Origin: Chitinophaga vietnamensis
Lineage (GTDB): Bacteria > Bacteroidota > Bacteroidia > Chitinophagales > Chitinophagaceae
Direction of reading: 5' to 3'
NCBI RefSeq assembly: GCF_902167635.1
Contig: NZ_CABHMS010000001.1
Location: 62,001 to 126,000 of the forward strand
Length of the DNA stretch: 64,000 nt
Made by a program: the position numbers and the translations under genes. The notes under the pieces are model-generated. The model searched no databases and was not told the origin of the DNA. It saw nothing but the letters and a program-made list of their open reading frames with translations. Shown in pieces: positions 51,785-61,400 of the stretch; position 1 is the stretch's first letter; each line of letters begins with the position of its first letter.

Positions 51785-52465
51785 TTAAAAATAGAGGCCG
51801 AGACGTAATGCAAAGCTATTAAGATTCACTCTGCCATCATCCCATTTAGCGTTGCGGGTAACGTCCACAAAGCCATTTTGGTAAAGGATGCCCGCCGTGC
51901 CGCGGAGTGTTTGTCCGAGCGGATATTCAATGCCGCCGCCCAGCAGCATCCCGATGTTGACGCGGTTCACATCCGGCAGGATGTTCACCCGGTCGTAACT
52001 TTGACCAACGCTCATCACGTCGGTACGGGCGCTCACCGGAAAGGCCACAAATGTACCAAACTGGCCCCAGAACGACATACCATCGTAGGAATTGGTTTTC
52101 AGTTTCAGTGCGATAGGTACCTGCACATACGTCAATTTGAAATTATATTCGGCCGGATTTTGTTTATAGTCGCTGAGGCCTTTGCCGGCATCATATTTCA
52201 GTTTGCTACCGCCGAGGATCACGTTGAATCCCGAGGCCAGCACATAGTTGCCGTTGGGGCTCAGGTTGAAATCGGCCATGAGACCGAATCCCAGCCCTGC
52301 TTTAGCGCCGGTGCGGCTCACGCCTGACTCCTGCGGTTTGAGTACCGATATCATGGGATCTATGTTAAATCCCAGTCTTACATTCCTGAATTGTTCGTAC
52401 CTGCCTTGTGCCTTGCTGCCGTATGCAGCATTGATGATTGCCAATAAAAGTAAGATCCGCTTCAT
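51785..52465 (-). CDS. Outer membrane beta-barrel protein (PorT-like family)
   Basis: 226 residues with signal peptide (MKRILLLLAIINAAYGSKAQ). Alternating hydrophobic strands and a terminal aromatic (FALRLGLYF) typical of outer-membrane barrels. Resembles the PorT/outer_membrane_beta-barrel group of Bacteroidetes; true PorT of type IX secretion cannot be claimed from this. Upstream of nadE and transcribed with it. Confidence 0.75.
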   Translation of the reverse strand: MKRILLLLAIINAAYGSKAQGRYEQFRNVRLGFNIDPMISVLKPQESGVSRTGAKAGLGFGLMADFNLSPNGNYVLASGFNVILGGSKLKYDAGKGLSDYKQNPAEYNFKLTYVQVPIALKLKTNSYDGMSFWGQFGTFVAFPVSARTDVMSVGQSYDRVNILPDVNRVNIGMLLGGGIEYPLGQTLRGTAGILYQNGFVDVTRNAKWDDGRVNLNSFALRLGLYF

Positions 52466-52535
52466 ATATCAGTAAATAGTTAATTGTAAATAAACACTAA
52501 TCTTCTTATAAATCCGTTATTTTCTACCAATATGT

Positions 52536-53012
52536 CGCCCCTCCGGGGCGTAATGTTGTTGGCTGAAATGTTTTCTACCAATATGCCGCCCCTCCGGGGC
52601 ATGATGTTGTTGGCTGAAATGTTTTCTACCAATATGCCGCCCCTCCGGGGCGTGATGTTGTTGGCTGAAAATGTTTTCTACCAATATGCCGCCCCTCCGG
52701 GGCATGATGTTGTTGGCTGAAATGTTTTCTACCAATATGTTGCCCCTCCGGGGCATGATGTTGTTGGCTGAAATGTTTTCTACCAATATGCCGCCCCTCC
52801 GGGGCGTGATGTTGTTGGCTGAAATGTTTTCTACCAATATATCGCCCCTCCGGGGCATGATGTTGTTGGCTGAAAATGTTTTCTACCAATATGCCGCCCT
52901 TACGGGGCGTAATGTTGTTGGTAACTCAAATGTTATCTATCAATGTATCGCCCCATAGGGGCGTTATATTGGTAGCTCAGATGTTATCTACATGTATCGC
53001 CCCGTAGGGGCG
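52536..53012. repeat. Tandem array of ten 51-bp units with palindromic core (array 2)
   Basis: Cores of form CGCCCC-NNN-GGGGCG begin near 52536, 52587, 52638, 52690, 52741, 52792, 52843, 52895, 52949 and 52998 (spacing 49-54, mostly 51). Linkers carry TCTACCAATAT before and TGATGTTGTTGGCTGAAATG after the core. The last two cores have loops ATA and GTA and are followed by ATATTGGTAG or CATATTGGTAG, so they are inverted. Lies between the divergent barrel gene and gldB. Same family as array 1. Confidence 0.9.
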
Positions 53013-53095
53013 GCATATTGGTAGGGGCGGCATATTGTTAGATATTTATACCACAACAAATATTCTTAATTCGTAATTTAGTTCTTTTTAGATCG

Positions 53096-54133
53096 ATGCA
53101 AAGTTACACTAATATCAATACCCGTTTTGCCTGTTGCCTGTTGGCATTGCTGGCCATTGCTGCCTGCAAGTCGGGGCCCAAGGCGCCGGATGTAAGTCAT
53201 ATAGCCGTGAACGTTAGTGCCGACCGTTTTGATTCGGCCCTCTTCACGATCGATACCAACAATATCCAGCCGGGCTTGCAGCGTCTGCACGAGGCTTATC
53301 CGATGTTCCTGCCGGTTTATATCACCGATATTATGAACCTCGGCAAGTATTCCGACAGCAGCCGGGAAATACAGCAACAATTGCACCTGTTCCTCACCAC
53401 GCCTGATTTCCGTCACCTGGAAGATGCCGTTACCCGTAAATTCGGACACCTCGAATCGCTGAAACAGGAGCTGGCACAGAGTTTCCGCTATACAAAATAT
53501 TATATCCCCTCTTTCAAACCACCAAAGGTGATCACCTTCATTTCCGGGGTGGCCAACTACGGCGCCGTTACCCTCGATACCATCCTGGGCATCGGCCTGG
53601 ATATGTACATGGGCGCGGATTTCCCGCCATACGCCCTGATCCCCGATTACCCGGCTTATATGATCCGTCGCTTTTCGCCTGAATATATCACCACCAATTG
53701 TATGCAGGTGATCCAGCAGCAGCTGTACCCGGCTTCCCGAGAGGGCGGCAATCTGCTCTCACAAATGGTGGAAGCAGGCAAGCAGCAATACTTCCTTGAC
53801 AAGGTATTGCCTGAAACACCGGATACTATCAAGCTTGGCTATACGAAAGAACAACTCAAGTGGTGTTATGATAATGAGCAGATGATCTGGCAATTCTTCA
53901 TTCAAAATAATCTCCTCTATAACTCCGACTGGCAGGAGCTTTCCCACTTTATGGGCGATGGCCCCGCCACACAAGGCATGCCGGAAGGCTCACCCGGTAA
54001 GATCGGCAATTTCGTAGGCTGGCAGATCGTGAAAAAGTATATGGAGCTGCATCCCGCTACCAGCGTACAACAGCTAATGGAAACGAAAGATGTAATGGCC
54101 ATTTTCAATGGCGCGAAATACCGACCCAAATGA
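53096..54133 (+). CDS. gldB: Gliding motility lipoprotein GldB
   Basis: 345 residues. Lipobox AIAAC (C24) and the GldB pattern: VNVSADRFDSALF, PMFLPVYITDIMNLG, FISGVANYGAVT, GIGLDMYMGADFPPY and QEIHP-like PQTQGMPEG region near the end. Envelope lipoprotein required for gliding and type IX secretion-linked motility in Flavobacterium. gldC is not adjacent. The start at 53096 follows an imperfect -7 match (TAATTTAG). Confidence 0.9.
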   Translation: MQSYTNINTRFACCLLALLAIAACKSGPKAPDVSHIAVNVSADRFDSALFTIDTNNIQPGLQRLHEAYPMFLPVYITDIMNLGKYSDSSREIQQQLHLFLTTPDFRHLEDAVTRKFGHLESLKQELAQSFRYTKYYIPSFKPPKVITFISGVANYGAVTLDTILGIGLDMYMGADFPPYALIPDYPAYMIRRFSPEYITTNCMQVIQQQLYPASREGGNLLSQMVEAGKQQYFLDKVLPETPDTIKLGYTKEQLKWCYDNEQMIWQFFIQNNLLYNSDWQELSHFMGDGPATQGMPEGSPGKIGNFVGWQIVKKYMELHPATSVQQLMETKDVMAIFNGAKYRPK

Positions 54134-54135
54134 TG

Positions 54136-54213
54136 GGAGAATTTTTTGATTTATGGATTTACGGATTTCTTGATTTAAATCCGAAAATCCGAAAATCAAA
54201 AAATCCCTAAATA
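54136..54213. repeat. Imperfect inverted repeat of the GGATTTA family
   Basis: The left half carries TTTTTTGATTTATGGATTTA and a second related unit; the right half carries AAATCCGAAAATCCGAAAA and AATCCC. It fills the gap between the convergent gldB and apaG genes. Confidence 0.65.
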
Positions 54214-54214
54214 T

Positions 54215-54601
54215 TTAATTGAGTTTGAAGGGTACTACCATTTGAAATTCCGGAATTTTCACTTCGAGCAGTTTTTTGTCGAGCTGATTTTCCATTTGGT
54301 AGGTGCCGTACATCTTGCCGATCTCGGTGCGGAGGTTGGATCCCGAGACATACTGATAGGTTTCGCCAGGCGCCAGCAGCGGCTGTACGCCCACTACGCC
54401 TTCGCCTTCTACTTCACGGTGAGTACCGTTGGAGTCGATGATGTACCAGTGGCGGCGCAATAATTTGATGGGGAAAGTGTTGTTGTTTTCAATGGTAATA
54501 CGGTAGGCAAACATGAATTCGCTCCCGATAGGATTAGAATAATCCGGTTGGTAGAATGTTTCCACGCTGATGGTGATGCCCTCTGTTACCTTCTTTACCA
54601 T
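54215..54601 (-). CDS. apaG: ApaG domain protein
   Basis: 128 residues, the full ApaG length. Fibronectin-III-like fold of unknown biochemical role, linked to cobalt and magnesium sensitivity in enterics. Typical motifs: FMFAYRITIENN, LLRRHWYIIDSNG, VVGVQPLLAPGETYQYVSG and the YGTYQM turn. Single gene on the minus strand. Confidence 0.93.
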   Translation of the reverse strand: MVKKVTEGITISVETFYQPDYSNPIGSEFMFAYRITIENNNTFPIKLLRRHWYIIDSNGTHREVEGEGVVGVQPLLAPGETYQYVSGSNLRTEIGKMYGTYQMENQLDKKLLEVKIPEFQMVVPFKLN

Positions 54602-54685
54602 AAAATCAACCTTTAACGTAAAAATAAGGAAAATAACGCCAGTGGGCTCAAAAAATATGAGCCATTCATCACTTTAACGATTTTT

Positions 54686-55012
54686 TTAGACAATTTCCAC
54701 GTTTTCCATAATAGCGGGGTCTTCAGAAGCCGCTCTGGCAGCCACTTCCAGGTGATTGTGATAGTAGCCTTGCCGGGCCGTGGCCAGCAGGTAGCGCCAG
54801 AGGAAGCCTCCATAGCCATACTGGCGGTATTGCTTCACATGACACACCTCATGTCGCACCCAATGCTCATCTGCAAGGAACTCCTCCCGGGATGCGCCGT
54901 ACAGATGGATGGTACGCCCCAATACCATTGCCACCGCCGGCACACCCAGTTTCCAGGCGGCCAGGCGGGCAATGAAAGAATTTTCGTGTATGCGACAGGT
55001 TATTGTTTCCAA
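54686..55012 (-). CDS. Small HExxH metallopeptidase-like protein
   Basis: 108 residues. Central zincin motif HEVCH (RHEVCHVKQYRQYG), the DUF4157-like form in which HExxH is followed by a downstream acidic residue (HLEVAAR). No signal peptide or membrane helix. Such short proteins are common in Bacteroidetes; catalytic activity is unproven. Its start overlaps the DUF5777 gene end by 13 bases, so it is the last gene of the cytochrome/YceI/DUF5777 operon. Confidence 0.65.
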   Translation of the reverse strand: METITCRIHENSFIARLAAWKLGVPAVAMVLGRTIHLYGASREEFLADEHWVRHEVCHVKQYRQYGYGGFLWRYLLATARQGYYHNHLEVAARAASEDPAIMENVEIV

Positions 55013-55944
55013 GTTTTCTTATGGCCCAGCGTAAATCTACGCGAAATATTGAAACCCCAGCGGTACTGCCCCTGCAGCCAGGATGACACCGTTCCCGGTA
55101 TGAACTGGTTTTCCAGCACGGCCGTGGAGTTGGTGAAATTAAGATGGAACACATGGCCTCCCGTTTCAATTTCTATACCAACACCCAGGGGATTGTAAAA
55201 AGTGATGCCCTGCGTTTTGAAATAATCTTTACTCTCCTGCGAGCGGAAAGGCAGGTAATACTCCGCGATGAAACCCACGCGCCGCGATACTTTCAGCCTG
55301 CCGGCCACCCCCAGCGCAAATAAATTGTTCATATCCATGTAGGCTACCCTGTTGCGGTGTACGTAAGTAGGCGACAGTGTCAGCGATACCATCTCCCCGA
55401 ACTTCCTTGATACAATGGCCTGCGCTACATAACTCATACGGTCGGCCACATCTCCAAAATATGCAGGATCGGTTTTGCTGTCGGAAGAGGTCATGGTGGA
55501 GATCACCGCATTGCCGAAAAGCGCCACTGATACAGGTATGAAGTTGTCGGTAGTTTGCGACAGCAATTTATATTTCACCAGTCCATCGATCAGCTGGTGC
55601 AGGTCGCCGGCGCCTTTGGAGCGGCCGATGCCCACCATCAGTTTGTCGGTGACGCCGTATTCAAACGCGATACGGATGTCCGTAGAGTTATCAGTACCGA
55701 AGAATGTTTTTACGCCGCCGGCGCTGCCGGCCGCATCGCCGAAACGGTGATCCACGCGGAAGTCCAGCTCATGTTTGCGGAGCGTTTCGGTAGATTGCCC
55801 CTGGATAATACGGGTACCTTTGTACGTATACAACACGGGATTGTGCGTAGTGCCGGTAGAATCAAACAATTTGCCCAGGTCGTTCTGCGCCTGGCAATAG
55901 GAATGAAGGCCGCATAGGAGCAGCGTTACATGAATCAGCTTCAT
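55000..55944 (-). CDS. DUF5777 beta-barrel protein
   Basis: 314 residues with signal peptide (MKLIHVTLLLCGLHSYCQAQ). Recognised as DUF5777: KHELDFRVDHRFGD, FGTDNSTDIRIAFEYGVTDK, LMVGIGRSKG and ANYMDM-type strands. Probably an outer-membrane or periplasmic barrel. DUF5777, YceI and a cytochrome-like gene form a recurring Bacteroidetes operon, as here. Function unknown. Confidence 0.85.
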   Translation of the reverse strand: MKLIHVTLLLCGLHSYCQAQNDLGKLFDSTGTTHNPVLYTYKGTRIIQGQSTETLRKHELDFRVDHRFGDAAGSAGGVKTFFGTDNSTDIRIAFEYGVTDKLMVGIGRSKGAGDLHQLIDGLVKYKLLSQTTDNFIPVSVALFGNAVISTMTSSDSKTDPAYFGDVADRMSYVAQAIVSRKFGEMVSLTLSPTYVHRNRVAYMDMNNLFALGVAGRLKVSRRVGFIAEYYLPFRSQESKDYFKTQGITFYNPLGVGIEIETGGHVFHLNFTNSTAVLENQFIPGTVSSWLQGQYRWGFNISRRFTLGHKKTWKQ

Positions 55945-55974
55945 GATGAAAAAAATGAATGTTGATAATATATT

Positions 55975-56520
55975 TTATCTGGATGCTGTATAGGCTCCCT
56001 TTATTGTTACCGCTACTACTTCCGCGATATTCTTTACAACAATAGTGGGAATCTTGATTTTATGATCTGCGATGCGCACGTTGAACTTCGCATCTACGTT
56101 GATAGCGCCGTTCTTTACGGTGATGGTACCCTTTTCCCGGTAGCTCTTATCTACGCCGTGTAAACTCAGTATACCCTCTACCGTTACATTGTAGGTCCCC
56201 TCTTTCGAAAGGTCTACATCGTCGGTGATCTTCCCTTTGAATTCGGAAAACGGGTATTTATCGCTTTCAAGGTACGTGGAGTTAAAGTGGTCCTGCATCA
56301 GCCTTTCCTCGAACTGGAAGGAGTTGACAGGCACTTTAAAATAGACAGCCCTGGTTTTGATATTGATGGCAGATACAGCTTTATCGGTTTTGGCTTCTAT
56401 ATCTTCCAGCGGAGCGGAAGAGAAGAAGGAGATATTCGTGTTCCGGGAAGAAAAGATATCCTGCGTATAGCCGTGCAGGTGAGTCATCAGTCCGGTGAGT
56501 ATCAGGAGTAAATACTTCAT
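55975..56520 (-). CDS. YceI-family periplasmic protein
   Basis: 181 residues with signal peptide (MKYLLLILTGLMTHLHGYTQ). YceI lipocalin-like fold that can bind isoprenoid or lipid ligands; markers are SFQFEERLMQDHFNS, YPFSEFKGKI and LSLHGVDKSYREKG. Middle gene of the operon, 30 bases before the DUF5777 gene and 18 bases after the cytochrome-like gene. Confidence 0.9.
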   Translation of the reverse strand: MKYLLLILTGLMTHLHGYTQDIFSSRNTNISFFSSAPLEDIEAKTDKAVSAINIKTRAVYFKVPVNSFQFEERLMQDHFNSTYLESDKYPFSEFKGKITDDVDLSKEGTYNVTVEGILSLHGVDKSYREKGTITVKNGAINVDAKFNVRIADHKIKIPTIVVKNIAEVVAVTIKGAYTASR

Positions 56521-56538
56521 GATAAATATCTTTTAATG

Positions 56539-56907
56539 TTATTGATCCGGCATGCCGTGGCCGATCCAGCAGGCGAGTGAGTCCTTCATGCCCTGGCTGA
56601 GCGCCGGAAAGCCTTGTGATTGCGGCATATCCGCCTGCGGGCCTGTCACCATCGATTCAAAGATAGCGCGTTTGCCATTGATGTAGGCCTTCAGTTTGTC
56701 TGACGTAGAGAAATCGGCCACGGATGGCGAATTGCCGCCGGGATGGCAACCTCTGTTGGTGCAGTTGGCCTGTACAACGGCATAGGCATAAGCGGTGGTG
56801 ATCTTTGCCGTGCTGCAATCTACCGCGCCGGATGAAGGTTTCGGCGCTTCCTCATTCTTACAGGCGACCAATAAACATCCTAAAAATAAAAAAAGGTTTT
56901 TCTTCAT
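56539..56907 (-). CDS. Cytochrome c-like lipoprotein with CX4CH motif
   Basis: 122 residues. Lipobox LLVAC (C16). Heme-type motif CTNRGCH (CX4CH, two more residues than normal) with a methionine further on (ADMPQSQGF) that could be the axial ligand, and the C-terminal CWIGHGMPD typical of such domains. First gene of the four-gene operon. Heme attachment through CX4CH is unproven; the protein could be heme-free. Confidence 0.75.
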   Translation of the reverse strand: MKKNLFLFLGCLLVACKNEEAPKPSSGAVDCSTAKITTAYAYAVVQANCTNRGCHPGGNSPSVADFSTSDKLKAYINGKRAIFESMVTGPQADMPQSQGFPALSQGMKDSLACWIGHGMPDQ

Positions 56908-57017
56908 AAACTAAAAAATATTCTCTTCGCTTATACGGGTATAGGTCAGAAATGGTTGCCTGCCGATGAAGATAATATAACTATCGAAAATGTTGATATA
57001 TTACATAGAGAAGCGCT

Positions 57018-57025
57018 TATTTTTG
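57018..57025 (+). promoter_or_regulatory. Putative murF -7 promoter element
   Basis: TATTTTTG, exact consensus, 18 bases before GTG 57044. The frame upstream of it (ATG 56990) lies before transcription would start. Confidence 0.6.
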
Positions 57026-57043
57026 CATCAAACTATATCCAGC

Positions 57044-58324
57044 GTGAATATCGAACAACTATATACTATCTACTGCCAGCACCCTGCCGTGCAAACGGAT
57101 ACCCGCAAACTGAAGGCCGGCGATATTTTCTTTGCGCTCAAAGGCGCCAATTTCAACGGGAATGAATTTGCGGCAAAAGCCCTGGAGCAGGGCGCCGCCT
57201 TTGCCGTGGTAGATGAGGCCGCGTATTTCACGGTACCCGAAAAAATGATGCTGGTGGACGATGCCCTCGAAGCTCTGCAACAGCTGGCTTTGCGCCACCG
57301 CAAGGAGTTGGGCATTCCCTTTATCGCCATCACGGGCACTAACGGTAAAACCACTACGAAAGAACTGGTGAACGCCGCATTGTCTTCCAATTATAAAACC
57401 TACGCTACGGTGGGCAATCTCAATAACCATATCGGCGTGCCGCTCACCATCCTCAGCATCCAGCCGGATGTGGAGATCGCCGTTATCGAGATGGGAGCCA
57501 ACCACCAGCGTGAAATTGAAGCCTATTGCAAGATCGCGCTGCCTACGCACGGTATCATTACCAATATCGGAAAGGCGCACCTGGAAGGCTTTGGCGGAGA
57601 AGAAGGCGTGAAGAAAGCCAAAGGCGAACTGTATGATTTCCTGCGCTCGCATAACGGCACCGTATTCGTGTGCAACGATTATGGATATTTAGTGGAGATG
57701 AGTAAAGGCATACCACATATTGTTACTTATGGAGAGAAAGAAGCAGACTACATTGGCAAACCCGTGGCAGATACGGCTTTCCTTGGGGTGCAGGTTGGCG
57801 GCAACAGCCAGGTAGGCTTCATACAAACGCAGCTGGTGGGCGCTTACAATTTCCCGAATGTGATGGCAGCAGTAACAGTAGCCAGTTATTTTAAAGTGCC
57901 GCAAAGCAAGATCGGGCCGGCTATTGCCGCCTATGTGCCGTCCAACAACCGTTCACAGGTGATCAAACAAGGCAGCAATACCATCATCATGGACGCTTAT
58001 AATGCCAACCCTTCCAGCATGCGGGCGGCGATTGATAACTTTGCAGGTTTGCAGGCAACCAGAAAAGTATTGCTGCTGGGCGCCATGATGGAACTGGGCG
58101 ACGATAGCATCAAGGAACATCAGGCTTTGGTAGACCTCCTGCAACGCCATCATTGGGACGCGGTAGTGCTGGTAGGCGGCGATTTTAAAAAAGTACAGCA
58201 TCCTTATATCTTCCTCGAAGATGCCCTGGAGGCGGGCAAATGGCTGCAACAGCAGCAACTAACGGATACGCATATACTGGTAAAGGGCTCCCGTAGTACC
58301 GGCATGGAACGCGTGCTGGCATAA
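57044..58324 (+). CDS. murF: UDP-N-acetylmuramoyl-tripeptide--D-alanyl-D-alanine ligase
   Basis: Adds D-Ala-D-Ala in peptidoglycan precursor synthesis, in the cytoplasm. 426 residues from GTG 57044 (VNIEQLYTIYCQHP), chosen because the family begins here and the promoter excludes ATG 56990. P-loop GTNGKTT at 98-104, IEMGANHQ motif, MDAYNANPSSM and the HILVKGSRSTGM end. Monocistronic; followed by the TonB receptor after 109 bases. Confidence 0.95.
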   Translation: MNIEQLYTIYCQHPAVQTDTRKLKAGDIFFALKGANFNGNEFAAKALEQGAAFAVVDEAAYFTVPEKMMLVDDALEALQQLALRHRKELGIPFIAITGTNGKTTTKELVNAALSSNYKTYATVGNLNNHIGVPLTILSIQPDVEIAVIEMGANHQREIEAYCKIALPTHGIITNIGKAHLEGFGGEEGVKKAKGELYDFLRSHNGTVFVCNDYGYLVEMSKGIPHIVTYGEKEADYIGKPVADTAFLGVQVGGNSQVGFIQTQLVGAYNFPNVMAAVTVASYFKVPQSKIGPAIAAYVPSNNRSQVIKQGSNTIIMDAYNANPSSMRAAIDNFAGLQATRKVLLLGAMMELGDDSIKEHQALVDLLQRHHWDAVVLVGGDFKKVQHPYIFLEDALEAGKWLQQQQLTDTHILVKGSRSTGMERVLA

Positions 58325-58433
58325 CATATCAGAGAAAAAAATATCATTACGGAAATGTTAACTATTTCATAATTGTACTATTTTTAATACTTCATTTTCC
58401 CAATCGATATTTACCAAAATCTAATTTTTGCAC

Positions 58434-61400
58434 ATGAGTCCCAAATTTACCCGATTGTTATGGGGAGCGTTATTTTTTTTGCTCCTCATTCCCTCTTTTT
58501 TAATGGCCCAGGAAACCACCGCTGATATTGCCGGTATCGTTGGCAGTAAGGATGGTCCTGTTCCCGGTGCGAGCATTATTGCTGTGCACATCCCTACAGG
58601 CACGCGTTATGCTACCGTTTCCCGTAAAGACGGCCGTTACAATCTCCCTAACCTCCGTGTAGGCGGCCCTTACACGCTCACGATTTCTTTTATTGGTTAC
58701 AAAGATGAGAAGAGAGAGAACATTTCCCTGTCGCTGGGACAGGAGTACAAGGCTGACGTAAACCTCGTACAAAGCACCAGCAGCCTGAATGAGGTAGTGG
58801 TGAAATCCGCTGCGCAGAACAAAGTGATCAACAAGGGCCGCACCGGCAGCCAGGAAGTGATCACCCGTTCACAGTTGGACCGCCTGCCCACCGTAAGCCG
58901 CTCTATGGCGGACTTTACCAAGCTCGCACCTTCTGCCAACGGTCTTTCTTTCGGTGGCCGCAGCAACCAGTACAACAACATTACTGTTGATGGCGCCAAC
59001 TTCAACAACTCTTTTGGTTTGCAGCCTACACTCGGCTCCCAGACCGGCTCCCAGCCTATCAGCCTGGAAGCGTTGGAACAGATACAGGTGAACGTATCAC
59101 CGTACGACGTACGCCAGGGCGGCTTCTCCGGCGCCGGTATCAACAGCGTTACCAAAAGCGGTACCAACGAATTTAAAGGATCGGTATACACCTACGTCCA
59201 AACGCCGGGCTTGCAGGGCCGTAATGTAAACAACGTTACCGTTCCGCGTCCGGACTTTAACTACAACCTCCGCGGATTCTCTGCCGGCGGCGCTTTTGTG
59301 AAAAACAAATTGTTCTTCTTTATAAGCGCTGAACAGGAAAGGATCAAAGCACCTGCTACCAGCCTTGTGGCCAACAAGCCAGGCGGCGTAGCCGGCGGCA
59401 ACGTATCCAGGGCAGTAGCCGATACCCTAGATGCCCTGAAACAGTTCCTGATGAGCACTTATAAGTATGATCCAGGATCCTACCAGGATTATTCTTACCG
59501 CACACAGAGTGATAAAATCACCGTGAAGATCGACTGGAACGTAAACGATAACAACACTTTTACGTTTAAATACAACTACCTGAAATCATTCAAAGACATC
59601 CCTGCCAGCAATAGCGGCGCGCCCGGAACCGGCCGCCAGCCCAGCAGCACAGGCCTGCCTTTCAGCGGTAGCGGTTATACCATCAATAACAACTTCAACA
59701 TCTTCATCGCCGAACTCAATACCCGCATCGGTAACAAAGCCTCCAATAAATTCCAGGTAGGCTTCTCTGCCATGCGCGATTTCAGGTCCTCCCTCTCCGG
59801 CGGCAATTTCCCGCTGGTGGATATCCTCGACGGACAAGGCAGCAGCTACACAGCCTTTGGTTATGAGCCTTTCACTTATAACAATAAGCTCAACAGCAAC
59901 ATCTATCAGCTGTCTGATATCTTCACGCTGTATAAAGGCAAACACGAGATTACTTTCGGAACACAGAACTATTATAAAACATTCCTGAACGGTTTCGCGC
60001 CTAACTACGAGGGTAACTACCGCTTCAACTCCATGACCGATTTCTACGCCAGCGCGAAGAACGGTTCCCTCACAGCGGCCCGCTATGCGCTGTCTTACGC
60101 CAGCACACCGGATGGCTCTTTCCCTTATGCAAAGATCCATTCCCTGGAACTGGGCTTTTTCGCACAGGATAAATGGAGCATTACGCCCAGCTTCACCCTG
60201 ACTTACGGTTTACGTATAGACGTACCCGTTATCGGTAACACTTTCACCCGCAACGATTCCCTCACCGCCCTCACTTTCAGGGATGGCGTGAAACTGGATG
60301 TAGGCCAGGCGCCTAAAACTTCCGTGTTGGTTTCTCCCCGCGTTGGTTTCAACTGGGACGTAACACATGACGGTAAAACCCAGATACGTGGCGGCGCCGG
60401 ACTGTTTGCCGGTCCTCCGCCGGCAGTATGGCTGAGCAACCAGGCAGGTAACAACGGCGTACAGTTTGGTTCTTTCGTAGCGCAAACCAGCGCCAGTTCC
60501 CCTACCATTCCGTATGCATTCAATCCTGATCCGAATGCTTACCGTCCGGGCCCGGGCAAGCTGTCTACCGCTTATAACATTGCGGCCATCGATCGTAACT
60601 TCAAATATCCGCAGGTGCTGAAAGCTACGCTGGCGATCGACCGTCAGCTGCCAGGCGGCATCATCGGTACATTGGAGGCCAACTACGCCAAAGATATCAA
60701 TGCAGTATATTTCCAGAACGTGAACCTGCCTAATACCGGCTTCCAGCTGGATAGCACGCCGGATCACCGTTTCCGTTATACCTCTGCACAGATCTACGGA
60801 CCGATCCCCGGCGGCAAGAACACGCTGAGCAATCCTAATATCAGCGATGCGATCCTGATGAAAAATTCCAACAAAGGCTATTCTTACTTCTTCACTTTGC
60901 AATTGCAGAAGTCTACGCCCAAGCTCTACCTGAGCGCGGCCTATACTTACAGCAAGGCACGTTCTATCAACGATGGCGGTACCATTGCACAGAGCAACTG
61001 GCGCGACCGTCCGGTGAGCGGCGATCCTAATGCAGATGTGCTGGGTTACTCCAACTACTATATGCCTCACCGTATTGTGGCTGCCGCTACCTACCGTTTC
61101 ACCTGGGCGAAGAACTTCGCTACTTCGGTGGGTATGGTATTCGAAGCAGCGCCTGCCGCCGCTTCTGCGTATAGCTCTGTGGCTTCTTACACTTACAGCG
61201 GTGACCTCAATGGCGATGCTTCCAATGGTAACAACGACCTGATCTACATTCCTAACAATGCCAATGAGATCAAGCTGGTGCCCGTAGGTTACGGCGATAA
61301 GGGTTACAATCCTTCGACCAACCCGGATCAGCGTTCTGCTAGCGTGATCTGGAATCAGCTGGATAACTACATCAAACAGGATGATTACCTGAGCCATCAC

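Noticed and set aside
51785-52465. PorT of the type IX secretion system
   Set aside because: Barrel-like with signal peptide, but no specific PorT feature could be confirmed by eye.
52517-52958. Frames on both strands through array 2 encoding 17-residue repeats
   Set aside because: The 51-bp repeat period is a multiple of three, so any frame without a stop in one unit stays open throughout. No start signal, signal peptide or family; the palindromic core explains the sequence.
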